64,000 bases of DNA from Callaeas wilsoni. Taxonomy: Eukaryota; Chordata; Aves; Passeriformes; Callaeidae. Shown here piece after piece: positions 47,211 to 60,129 of the stretch. Below the pieces are notes generated by a model. That model did no database searches, was not told the origin of the DNA, and saw nothing but the letters and a program-made list of their open reading frames with translations. The translations under genes were made by a program, and so were the position numbers. The first letter of the stretch is position 1. The number at the start of each line of letters is the position of its first letter. The stretch spans positions 62,001-126,000 of the forward strand of contig VWPU01011634.1 of assembly GCA_013398955.1 (NCBI GenBank), given 5' to 3'.

Positions 47211-49812
47211 GTTCAGAGAGAATGAAGCTGCTACTGTGTCACTCCACCATGCATAATCTGATGAGAGAGTGCTTGCTGCATTCTTTTCTGAGATGAATTA
47301 CAATGGTTCAGGTTAGCAGTCTCTTCAGTACACTAAACTGCAGTAAAAAATACTCTCTTTGAGTATGTCTACATTTATTAGACTCCTACAGTTATGTCAT
47401 CCTGAAAATGATGCTCAAAATGTTGCATTCTGAACCAGTGAGAAAATGAATAGCTGATACTAAGAAGCACTCACTATATTATTACCCTCTGGGGCAGCAT
47501 TTCCTGAAATGCTGCAATGCAGTTTTATGATATGAGGAAGGTAATGTATGCAAGTACTGAAGGTATATGTATCAAGTTCTAGCTCAATTGTAAATTAAAT
47601 TCACTCTAGTGGGTAAGGAAAGGAAATGTTTTGATTGCAAAATGTAATAACATCTGTGCGTTTTTAATTTATACCATTAAAGATTGGACTTCAGGCCTAA
47701 TTCTCAGACAGATTTTGACCAGATTAAAACAGTTCTTATGTAAGGTATCCCAGGGAAGAAATGAGTAAAGTACAACCTATTTAATCCCACCAAGTATCTT
47801 GAAATTTGTGAAAGTCACTTAACATGAGGGCAAATTTTATAGTTAATATGAGAGAAATATAAAATTATCCATGGTCTTTTGAACATTAATTATCCTTCAA
47901 AAACAGATGGACAAATCTCCTAACACTACTGTGGATATTTCAGAAATCAGGGAGTCAGAAAGATAAAAAACAATATGTAAGACAGTGACAAACAGATTTG
48001 GGAAACCACTGTTAGGAATATACAAACTCATCTACATTTACGTTAAGAGAAATTATCACATTCTGATATTCTTGAAATTATTTATTACATTGTCAGACCT
48101 AGAAAAAAGCAGTTTAACCAAAAGTTGGACTGATTTTTCTAATTATATCACCTGGTCTACTAAAAATACTGCCTAAATTTACAGATGCCACATCCCTTCT
48201 AAACACATCTGCAGATCAGAGCACCTCTTTCATCACCAGCTTGCTTACAGTGTTTAAATAGTGAACAATAAATATAACTCTTTTTGGTAGCCAGAAAAAT
48301 GTAAAACTCCAAAATATCCGCTTAGCATCAAAGACGCAGGATGTCCAATAGTGAAATCTGATGGGAGAAGAAAAAAATACTATGCTGGTGTCATTTAGAG
48401 TTGGTTTGTGATCAGCCGAATGGTGCATTTAGATAGGCAGGAATCAGAAAGGTCAGAAAAGCTTCCTGTATGGAATTCCTTTCCAATGATATTCCTGTAG
48501 ATACTTGGGAATTGTAAAGAAAGGTGAGAAAGGTATTTAATGAGAAAGTGGAACAGCAATAAAATAGGCTGTCCATGTGGTAAAACAATGCTTTTAAAAT
48601 CAAAGACGAATACTGATCATAAAAATGTCTCATTCTTGATGATTAGTTTCCTTTGTGTAAACATAATTTCTAAATGACTTCACTGGGATGAGTATATTTA
48701 TTGCTCATTCATTGATATGGAGAGCATCCTAATCTCTCTCAAATGTAGCACTGCAGGATTGTTTGAACATTCCTTATATTTTGGTTTCTTTCAGCTCAGA
48801 CTTCTTCCTTTGATCCCATGGGTAGGGCTAAGAAATGTTAAATATGCCTTTGTATTTGAAAACTGACATATTCAGATGTAAGAAAACAAAACCAAGGTGG
48901 CAAAACATAAGAAGCCAGACTATTGCTTGAAACCATCAAAATGCTATTCCTCTCCAGATTTTTATAAATACATAGTTCAAATCTTAGAGACCAGAAAGGG
49001 GAATAATTTGGCTTTGAAGTAGACAAAAAAGATGCTATTTGCCACCAAACAAAAGAAGGTTTTCAGATGGAGAGGAAAGAGACATCTCTTGTAGAAATCA
49101 GCAGTTTGATATAGATTTTTTTGAATACAAAATATGCATTTTCTGTGTATTTAAAAAAAAAATTGTGAAGTGTAGTATATGCATAGCTTATTTCAAGAAA
49201 GGGCAGAGAGCATGAAGGGCAACAAGTTAAAATGACTCCTGAATTTACTTAGGATATTCAGGACCTCTAAGATCAGTAAAAGATGGGAGAATCCATATCA
49301 AACTGACAAAGACGTTTCTTTTGAACATAAAATTCCATCTTCAGCAATCATACTGACCATTTCTGTTATGAAGGAATTTTTGTTTTCATACTGCAGTTAA
49401 AGCAAAACAGAACAGGTCCTATTCATTGAGTAGGTAACCAGAAAATATGAACAGACTATTTAACTTTGTAATCTCCTTACTGATTGATAAAGAAGAGCAA
49501 TCTCCATTAAAAAGGAACACCAAAAGCAGAAAACTCAAAAGAATCTTTTAATTGAGACAGTGCTTTCCCTTTTGATATGCTTAGAATCTGTCTTGCTCTG
49601 CTCTCTTACTATCCTTCAGTGTTATGACAACCATCTCATCGGTTTTTCATTTAAATAAAACATAATCTTTTCCTATTCAAATTAAATGTCAGTAAATGTA
49701 ATTAATTTAAATGGTGACTGAGATTGATTGACAGTACAAGAACTTGCATAGCATCTGATGGTTGACCATTCTATTACCCTTCTCTCATGTTTGCTAATAT
49801 TTATCCACAGCC

Positions 49813-49828
49813 AACACACACACACACA
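49813..49828. repeat. (CA)n short microsatellite
   Basis: About eight CA units are present. Confidence 0.88.
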
Positions 49829-50154
49829 GAGAAAGAATTATCACAGAGAACATTTCCACTTAAAAATATATGAAATTATGAAGCCACAAGGACATTAGCT
49901 ATCATAAAATGTTATTACCCAAAGGGTTATAGTTCATGCATTCACAATAACCTGTAAATCATACACCACAGACAGGGTGTATTACCTGTACTTCATATTA
50001 GAAAAAAAACACAGTTATTCATTTATATAAATGTGTATAAATATATAGCGACACATAGCTGCCTATCTTTGTTTTAGTATATGTCCATATCCAGTGAAAT
50101 TATCTATAGAAGGCTGACAGGTGAATAAGCCTTACAGCTAAAGAGCATGCACAG

Positions 50155-50245
50155 GTGCCTGAAAATTCAATTCCCAGAGTTTAACTCCCTAACTGTAAAA
50201 TAGGCATAACAATGCTTGGAAATTTGAGAGGAAAAATAAATATTA
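50155..50245 (+). mobile_element. Possible MIR-like SINE relic
   Basis: The phrase 'ctgtaaaataggcataaca' with atgctt after it resembles the MIR core CTGTAAAATGGGGATAATAAT, with a GAG..AAAT continuation. The match is short and the copy, if real, is very old. Confidence 0.33.
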
Positions 50246-51463
50246 TGGACTTATCTATGTGAGTAGATTTTACAGACTTATTTAGAATGTTTAGAGAGCT
50301 AAATTCATATATACACATCTCATTTTAGTGGTAATATCTTTTTGAACTCTTTAAATATTTAAAATTAAAATATTTTGCATCTGAACACAACTCCGTTCCT
50401 TAGTCATGATAGACACAAAGTGACTTAAAATTTCTCATACGGGTCAGGAACAGATAAACATGTAAAATAATTTTTAGAATCCCGTGTAAAATATTAATTA
50501 ATAAAAAAGTGTTAAGCATCATAAATAGCTACTGACCTCCACTTTTGAACATCATGAGTTTGATTACTTTTAAAGACAATATTTACTCTACATAATGTGT
50601 TTTCCTACTAGTAACTTTTCTAGGTTATTGACAAAATAAAATTGTGGAGATCAGTCAAGTATAAATGCTAAACTTATTCATCAGCTACTTCTGATAATTT
50701 GCTTCCTTTCAACATTCTTCTTTCCTAATTTTTTTTTAAAATACAAAATTAGATTTGGTTTCACTCTGGTAGTGAAATTAATGCATTTGGCAACAGTTGT
50801 GTTAGCAGCAAACATGACTTGGAAATTTGAGATGCAACTGAGAAGAATATTTACTTACTGTAGAAATACATCAAATTTCCTAAGAAATAAAGAAAAATTA
50901 TGCCACTGCATACATCCTTCACAGTCACTTCTAGAATTGTCTTCAAACCTCTCTGTCTCAAAGGAAATGACAGAATAAATTAAAAAAATAGAGAGAAGAC
51001 ATATAAGGAAAATCAAGATTTTCATGTAAGGAATATCGAAACTGATTTTTTATATATAAAAAAGAAAATGGTAGAGTTTTATAGACTTTTGAGTGGCATA
51101 GAGACACCAAATGTGGATTTACTGTTTATTATGTCCGCCCAGTATGAGGACATGGGGAAATGCATGACATTAAAGTCAAAAGGGCAAAATAATCAGCCAC
51201 AGGAAAGAAGAAGCTGCAGAATACCTTACTGCAGTTTGTTGTGGTAATACCTCTGTGACTTTAGGAGGTGACAGGATAAACTTCTGAAAGAACAATAATT
51301 CTATGAGTGCTATGAACACACACTGTAATTCTGGTCTTATCACCTTCATGGTGTGAGTTTGTCAGTTAAGTATTCTAAAGTGTAACATAATGATAGACAC
51401 TGAGAGTTGATAACGGTCTGGGAATCCAGCAGTTTACAACCTTGGAAGAAAATGCATTACAAT

Positions 51464-51990
51464 TCATAGATTCATGGAATATCCTCAGTTGGAAAGGACA
51501 CACAAGGATCATTGAAACACAGCTCCTGGCCCTGCAGGCTAACGCCAAGAATCACATCATCTGGCAGGCTTGGTGCTGTGACCACTTTCCTCACGTGCCT
51601 GTTCCAGTGCCCAGCCACCCTCTGGAGTAAGAACCTTTTTCTAATACCCAAACCAACCCTCCCCTGACTCAGCTTCAGGCCATTCCCTCATGTCCTGTCA
51701 CCGGTCACCACAAGGAAGAGATCAATTCCTGCCCCTCATCATCCCCCCACGAGGAAGTCGTAACTGCAGTGAGGTCTCCCCTCAGCCTCCTCTTCTCCAG
51801 GCTGAACAGACTGAGTGACCTCAGCTGCTCCTCATGCGGCTTCCCCTCCAGGCCCTTCACCATCTTTAAAGCCCCCCTTTGGACAAGAGAGCTTTTATCT
51901 CTAAGAGCTTTATATTCTGATATTGTTGAGCTCAAAACTGCACGCAGGACTTGAAGTGAGGCCACTGCAGATCACAGTAGAGCAGGATTG
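51464..51990 (-). mobile_element. CR1 LINE 3' fragment with ORF2 C-terminal region
   Basis: The longest of the reverse-oriented CR1 copies here. Its 3' tail is at the left (attcatagattcatggaat). The minus strand encodes a recognisable stretch of ORF2, including [13 protein letters not shown] at about 51780-51815, preceded by [18 protein letters not shown] sequence. A segment near 51540-51580 is shorter than in the copies at 24881 and 33352. Frames are interrupted, so it is inactive. Confidence 0.93.
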
Positions 51991-54900
51991 ATTCTTGAGT
52001 TAATTCTCTAGTACTTGAATTATTGCATGCCCTGATATCTTCCAAGAATGGTCCAGCTTACTATCTTCCTTGAATTCTAACTACCAACATGCAAAACATC
52101 AGCAAATGTCAAAATAATTTAATGTTCTCTCAAGAACAATGCTGCAGTAAAGACATGCCAGGTGGGATGCTGCTATGTTTAATTAAAAATACTGAACAAC
52201 CCACAGTAGAAACAAGTTTACCCATACATCCAGAATAAAATATACTGTGTCTAATCAAAGCCTGCAGTATACACTCTCAATTTTCAGTTGTTCTGTGAAA
52301 AATTCAGTACAACTATATTTCACCATCGTTGTACTTGATACTTGCTGCAGTTTGGTTCAAATGTTTCATAGAGTATCAAATGAAAGTTCCTTTAAAATGC
52401 ATAGTGAATAACAACCACAGAATCAACAAAGAAGGAAAAGGTAGGTGAGCAGCCAAATCTATGACTTTACATTTATTGCATCATTAACTAAAATAAAGGA
52501 AAAAATACAGATAAAAGGCTATATGAATTACACGTTTAATTGCACGCTCTGTGATGGATTTAGTTATTAAAAATTGCTGTTTTACTAACCAAAAGTTAAA
52601 ATCAAACAGGACAACATCACTAGGATGGAACCCAGTTATCATTCCTGTAAAAGCTCTTATCCTTGCTGATGTGAAAAACATTCCGGATATGAAGCACAAC
52701 ATACATGCAATTTCAGAAAGGTCTATAGCTGAGATATTCAAATAATGAATTTATAAAAATAAAAATAATTTTAAGAAGTATCAGTTTCTAATTTCAGGAT
52801 TGTTATAGATGGTAAATATCAGAGTTAAAACTGAATTATATTTCCACTCTGTTATTCAGGCTACAAAAAGAATGCTTATTATTTGTCAACCACATTAAAT
52901 GGAAAAGTTACCGTTTTTCATTTACGGTTCTATGTCACTGCTGCTTTTTGATTATCCTCCATTCATCTTGTTCTAAATTGTAGAAGAACCTCTATCATAC
53001 AACATTTATGAATGTTGATTGCATTTGGCAATTCTGGGATTCTAGCAAGTCCACTTTGCAATGTGCAATATCTTTTTTTAAAGTAAAGATCTTTAATTGT
53101 GGAAAAGAATATGGAAATGCATGTAATCATTGATTAGAAATCAGGTGTTTACTGAGTCAGGTAATTTTTTTCTTTTCTAGTTATTTGATAATTATTTTCT
53201 TCTGAACTTCTTTCTTTATATTACCTAAATTGTGGGTTCAACTTTGCAGGAGAGGTGAATATTTCAAACCAATATGTAAAAGATTTTTCTGTCTAAACTG
53301 TTAGAAAGTCCTGATATTTACACAGCTAGAATGCTCACTAGTTGTAGGAGAATTTACATCAGCAATAAAATAGCAGATTGTATGGAAGTTAAAGCAATTA
53401 ACTACAGTGGGACACACATAAATTACCGTACTTAGGCAACTAACCAAAGAACAAAACCTACATGTTGTCCTGAGATGAATTTTTTGACACACATATTGGT
53501 CATAAGCCTCAATAGCAATGAAAAAAACCCAGTGTTTCCTTTTTAAAAAACTTAGGGAAATATGGCTTTGTTTTTATTGAATTTTTGGTAGATTCTTTTA
53601 ATATTTTCTATGCATCACATGCATGAGCAATGGAATGCTTTTGATGCTTAGATTTTAGTTTTCTATTTGATTGCAAATTATAGTAAAATTAATTTCAGAA
53701 ATCCTTTGATCAACCTTCTACCCATCTGACAAGACCACAAGTAACAGTGAAGATAATATCATATTTACTGCTTCCACACATGTGTTAACTCAGATTTTGG
53801 AATGCAGGCCTTTTTACTTCTCTCTCACTTGACATATTACAGGATTTTCTAATGCTGTGTTTGGAGATATGCACTTTTATAGCACTCTGTGTTCTTCAAA
53901 AGGTATTTGGTAAGAGACTTTAATTTGAAATAGTGAACTGTAAATTAAGAGACAATGGTCATAATGGCAGCATATGAAGAACGCAGGATCAAAGAAAATA
54001 AAATCCTCTTGTTCAAGATATGAGCTTGAGATAGGTATTATTTGTTCCCTAGAAAATAATCATGACTCTAAAAAAAATACTTGACTGCATGTCTTCTGCA
54101 TTACTAAAATAGGCATCGTTATATCTTTTGTTAAACCTCAGTGATGGTTTAGTTTACCCAATGTACTCCATTTTACATGCATATGAATACATACTCATTT
54201 TTATATGTATCTACGTACATAAATTCACGTAAGTCACATCCCTGACCCATAAGAAAAGCCAACAAGATTGATCAAGAATATAGAAAGTTTGAGATAATAA
54301 ATTTGAGATAATATCCTCTATTAGAATCTGGAAGATGAATGCAAGTACATCACATAATGCAGAAAAAGCTCAGCCGAGAGAAAGAGTAGTAAGAGGAAGT
54401 AAGGTCTGGAAAAATACAAGACCTCAGACTATAAAGGTAACATTTCCTTCAGAAATATGTAGGGGAGTGGGAGGGACACGTATTGAATTCAATTTAGAAA
54501 AATCAGCGTGTTTCTCAGATCTGAGAAGTAAATAATGAACAAGAAATAATGTATGTATCAAATCAACAACTACCAAGTATTCAAGGAGACTGGAAAGCCC
54601 ACCTGAAATATCCCTGGAATGAAAATTAAGACAAAGTGATTATGTGAAAGGCAAACTAGGAAATACTAACTGGAAATACTTTCTGGTAGTGAAGAGACCC
54701 AAATAAAAACTGTGCAGCAAAAATGCATTTGAGAAGAATGCATTTTCTTAGACTTGAGTGGATAATTATTTACATTCAGAAGAAATCCAAAAGGCAGATA
54801 CCACAGCCACCATCATTCCTCTAGATTTTTTCAGAGACCACAACTGTCATCATTCCTCCAAATTATGTACTGAAAAAAAAAAAAAATTGAGTTCTCAGAG

Positions 54901-56440
54901 AATTCTAACTCATCTCTCTTCCATACCATAAAATAAAACTCCTTTCAAATAGTAAACATTCAGTGAGTTTTACAGACTTGATCGTATAGTATGGAGACTG
55001 TTATTGTTAGAAACTTCCCTGTACTATTTTTTATATTCAACACTGCTGACAAACAACTCTCTATACAGTTATTGAATCAAAGATTCGTGATGCTACAGTC
55101 TTACACTGACCTGAGCGAAAGTACTGACCTATCTAGACCAATTCACTGTGGGGGGCCATTGCAAATATTTCTTTAACAGGAAAACAAAGGCTTGTTAGCA
55201 AAGGGAACACATGTTCCAGAAGAACTTCCACACATTCTTGTCAAAATTTGCATTCATAAGTAACCTGCAGGAAAACAGATAGAAGATGGCAGGGTTGGAC
55301 TCCAGAACAACAAAGAAACAACCAAAAGGAAAAAAAAATTGTCTATTGTTTCATGGTGAGTGTTGCAGACAGTTCCTGGCTGAATAACTAATTGTCAGTC
55401 ATCTAGAAATAAAGTACCCACTTCTCCAAAACACACTGCAAATCTTTTCTATACAGTGGGAATACCTGTGACTGAAGATGGGATATTTTAATATGGTGGA
55501 TATAATTGTCTTCAAACTGCAATTAGTTTGTTCAATATAAGCCATAATTCTCAATCTACTGCATTGGGGTTTTTTTTAAAAAAAAGAAAAAGATGAGGAA
55601 AAGTAACCTTATGTAAACTCAAAATAAATGTTGAAAAATTATGAATGTGGGAAAAAAAGTTATTTTATATTTTTGAAAAATAAATAAAAAATTAATCAGA
55701 ATTTAAATAATATATTATACATTGGCACAGTGAAATATCCTTTTACTCATACTTTCATTATAAGAAATTTAATTTTGGTGATATATTGTGGTGCAGGAAT
55801 GTAGCAAGTCACTACTGATATGCTTTCACATTTCCCTGAGATGAAGCCTGGCAATCAATGCAAGTTGGTAAATGTACCTTTTTCACAAGATAATATTCTC
55901 CTTAAAACCTGCCTCCATATCAAAAACTCAAATGTATGTATTGTCTTCCAGACTCATCACAGGCAATTCAAAGGCAGGTCATCGAATCCAAATTATTTAA
56001 AGTTTATGAGAGGCTCAATCAGGTTAACACTCAAAACAAGTATGGTGTGATCAGAGCGAAGGACTCTGTAGGACTCATAAGGTTCATAGCTATTCAAGCT
56101 TTGACAGACAATATGGAATAATTAATTTTTATTGTTTATAACACATAAGTCAGTGAAACCAGAGGTAAAAATCAATGTTTCTTGAGCTTGGGCATGAGTT
56201 GAAAATGCTGAGAAACCTATAGCTGGAGGGTGTTGGAAGACAGACATCTCAGTTCCAATTATTTAGAAATCTTAGAGTCTTAAACTGAAGAAAAATGCAC
56301 GTGGTTTCTAAAGAAAAAAAAGAATTATAATGTTCATGAACTTAGGTTCTCACACACAAACTCGCAGTATCCTGAATGTTGTTTAGTTAGAAATACATTT
56401 TTGTCATATGTTGGGCATCAGAACAAACAAAAATCATTCT
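51991..56440. other. Unique AT-rich stretch, nothing recognised
   Basis: Short frames only (up to 85 codons). An A13 run lies near 54872-54885. An imperfect repeat of the phrase ccatcattcctc occurs near 54810 and 54850. No gene or repeat family was identified. Confidence 0.55.
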
Positions 56441-56683
56441 ATTAAGCTGTGCCCGGGGAAGTTTAGGCTAGTCATTAGAAAAAATTTCTTTACAGAAAGA
56501 GTGGTTGGGCATTGGAATAGGCTGCCCAGGGAACTGGTGGAGTCACCAACCCTAGAGGTGTTTAAAAAAGACTGGATGTGGCACTCAGTGCAGTGGTTTA
56601 GTTGATAAGGTGGTGTTAGGTCACAGGTTGGATTGATGATCTCCAAGGTATTCTCCAACTTAGTTGATTCTGTGATTCTGTGA
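56441..56683 (+). mobile_element. CR1 LINE 3' fragment with in-frame ORF2 C-terminus
   Basis: Plus-strand copy covering the end of ORF2 and the complete 3' end. The frame [20 protein letters not shown] continues through [16 protein letters not shown] (about 56458-56575), matching the known CR1 ORF2 C-terminus. The 3' end reads ggattgatgatctccaaggt, then attctgtgattctgtga, two clear copies of the CR1 octamer tail. It is strongly 5'-truncated and cannot encode an enzyme. Confidence 0.94.
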
Positions 56684-59600
56684 AATAGGAACAAAGACGA
56701 AATATAGAAGAACCATCACTTGACATTATATAATTGTATAGTTATTTTTCATATCCACATGTTGTTCATTAAAACTATTTCTAGCAGGAGGCATTTCAAA
56801 GTCTAATGGAAAAGGAACCTGATTTAATACCAAGCTTTCAGTACTATTTCCCCTAAAGTTGCAGTCTGATTCAGCTGACTGCCTGAATGAATATATTCCT
56901 TATTCCCTCTGAGCAAGTGACCTGTGTCTAATAGCAATGTTATTAGCCAAAGAGCCTACTTGATGTAGAGCGCTGTGTGTTCTACTCTTCTAGCCTAAAT
57001 CTTTGCATTTTTTCTCCTCTGCAGTACTCCCTTTGTCAAGCAACAAATCTAGAGCATTATGATGTTTAGTGACTTTTTTCACATGCTTGGCTGGGAAGGT
57101 GAACATCTTTCAGTCTGTCATACAGCAAAAATATCCCAGAATCAAAGCAGTTTATCCTACTTAAAGAGTATGCCAAAATATCTGAGGTTATAAAACTCTG
57201 AGGCAATAGGTGAATGTGGGCAGCTGAAATACCCCTATAACTCAGTATTTGAGAATTAAGCACTGTAGAAGTTTTAAAATAAATGCCATTTTGAAATCAA
57301 TGGCTCCTGACATTTCACCATTCTAATGGTGATTTTTAAATGTCCTTTGTTCTAGAGTAATACTTCCATTTCTATTATTTGATGCATTTGCACACATTTA
57401 AATTACAGCAGTCTATTTTTTTAGGGAACCTAGGCATAGAAAACGGGCCACTTTCAGCTCATCTTACAGCTTACTCCTGTATTATCACAATTTGATAAGC
57501 AATGCAAGATACCTAAACCACTTCTGCTAGTAAGTGTATCATCTGTTTTTCTGAACAGACTGAAAGGTCTTACACGAGGTTTTCCTGATGTTCCTAAACT
57601 TGTAATTGGGCATATTTCTGTTTATTTTGTCCAATACATTATTGAGTGTTCTAAACAAGAACAGAAAATTGCAATTTCATTTTATTACAAAGTGATTAAC
57701 CAACAAGTAACATACTTCAGGTTCTGCAAGCAAAACATAAATAGGTGTTTAATATTTCTTTTTTTATAACTATCTAGCATTGTAATACAAATGAAACAAG
57801 TCATAGCGACATTTTTTCTCATTGGAAATCAAAATGTCATATTATCACTCAAATCAAGAAAAAACTTCCATTTTTTGAACCTGAGTATTGTTCAGTATTT
57901 AATGAAACTTTTGCCTAGCTTCATTCCTGTTGACATATCATATGGATACACTGGCTTTCCTTCTTATAGTTTATATGCACAGTTATCCAAATTTCATGCA
58001 CAATCATAGTTCATGCAAGTATAAAACAGGCACTTTTTCATATTCATATTTGTATATTAAAACTTGTTAATAATATCATTTTTATACCTTTTAAACATAC
58101 TATTAAGTTAAATGTTACGATTTCTCTATAACATTGTTAAAAATAAATAAATGTATTTTAAGCTACACTAATAGACCATGAAGAAGGGCTGAAGTTTTTA
58201 CTTGTTTCATTGTACTACAGTAGTCATAATGACCCATACAATTAGCGTCAAAATAGGAATCCAGATTATTTGTGTTATTTGTTATCTTCATTTTCAGGCA
58301 AACAGGGGAAAAAACTCTGCATGTACTTAATCAAATGATACTTAAATATCTTCTCTGGCAATTAATTTTTGAAGGGAATTATTAGAGATAATTAATTCTC
58401 CTTTCTCAAATTAAAAACACAATTAGATTCTAAAGTTGTGAAATATTTTGTTTCATCAAACAAATATTCCAGGCACCAAAAGATGAATCTGTCAGGCAAC
58501 ACCAAGGGTTAAGCTGGAACTTGGAAGGTCTCTCAATCTTATAAACAAACTTCATTTCTGTTATTTTATTTACAAAGCATCAAATGCATTTTTCTCTCAG
58601 CCATGCATAAGCCACATGTGCCAGCAAAGTAATCTATTTTGTTGAGCTTAAAAGAGAGAAATCCTAGTGGTCAAAATCTAAATATAGAGAGCTATCACAG
58701 AAAATATTTTTGCTGAAGGAGACAAACTTTGATTGTTTAGGAGTACTTCTGGAATAAACCTCAAGATGCATATACTGGTGAAAGTGTCTGTAAGAACTTG
58801 AATGCCCTTGCAAAAGTCATAGTATCTGGTTCAAACAAGATTAATCCAGAGGAAAATAGTGATGATGTGTAAAGTATATTAAAGCCTGAAACAAAGAACT
58901 TCCTTTACATAACAAGATCTCCAGATAGTCTTAAGGTGATTCAGTAACAAATGCCAACAAAATAAAATAAAATTAAATGCCTTCCAAAGAAGACTTGCTT
59001 CAAGCTCTTCTTATCCTTAATGAATCCAGAGGATTTTGAACCCAACGTTATCACAATGATATATATCAGTAGTGAAGTTTTATGAACTGTTGTTATTTAA
59101 CAATGTATCTTGGTAGATATTACTATGTCTATATATTTTTATTGTAATACACAAGTCTCTGCCATCTATGTAACTTACCTTCATGGTTTAAATGTCTTAT
59201 CAGACCTTGAAAATCCTTTTCCTTTGAAGAAAAAGAAATCAGAAAGAATTTTACTGTATAGGAAGTCTACATGTTTTGGGTGAGATATGTGAGAACTTCC
59301 TTGCTTCCATATTCAAATTTCCCTTTACTCAACATAAAATAGATATGTTTAGGTGCATGATTTCAGAGGATATTGGACAAAACAGTGCTCTTTCACTGGG
59401 ACTGGCTTAATCTCTCTTTAGTAATATCTATTTATATAATTTACATTTAGAAAGAATTGATCATTTCTCAGAGGTCTTTACTTCCTACTACAGCTCCCTG
59501 AAACATAAATATCTCAATCTCTCCCCTCTTATCCTTTAGTCAGGTAAAACAACAAGAATTTTGCCTGAGAATATTTCAGGAACTGGCTCAATAACTGAAA

Positions 59601-60129
59601 GCTAAATTAGGAGAAGGTAGTTCACCCTTTACTCTTTCATGTCCCCATCCTCTCTAATTTAAAGAAAATCAGTAAAGGATATGTAAATATTTAAATTTTA
59701 GAAGCAATTTCAATGTGTTTTGTATGTTTCTATGGTTTTTAAAAACATGATATTTCATATTTGCTGTTGCCTGAGCATTTTGTCAAGAGCACATTTATAA
59801 GAAACACAGCAGTCATTAATCTAGATCTATGTAACTGCAGAAATGAACCTATTTGTGTATTTGCATGTCGCTGCTGTCATCTTGCAAATGTCTGAATCAT
59901 TGATGCAGGCCTTTAAACTGACAAACGATAAAAATGAGGCAGAAAGTGCAAATCAAATCTAGAACAGGCATAAAATACATGTAGAAATGTTTCTCTTTCA
60001 AGCCTTACTAGAATCAAAGGATTTTACATTCATGAAATTTGTATCAAGCAAGTTTTACAAACAACTGATCTGTAGCATTCACAAAACTCTTTGGAATTAG
60101 CATCCAGAATACAGTCTGTAAGACACTAA
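56684..60129. other. Unique AT-rich stretch, nothing recognised
   Basis: Short frames of 65-72 codons without domains. No repeat family was identified. Confidence 0.55.

Larger units (their letters stand above)
44899..51463. other. Long unique AT-rich stretch with two possible ancient repeat relics
   Basis: Open frames reach 100 codons (minus strand, 46427-46729), but that one is produced by a pyrimidine tract and low-complexity sequence. Possible old L3/SINE and MIR-like relics at 47128-47210 and 50155-50245 are listed separately. Otherwise nothing was recognised. Confidence 0.5.
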
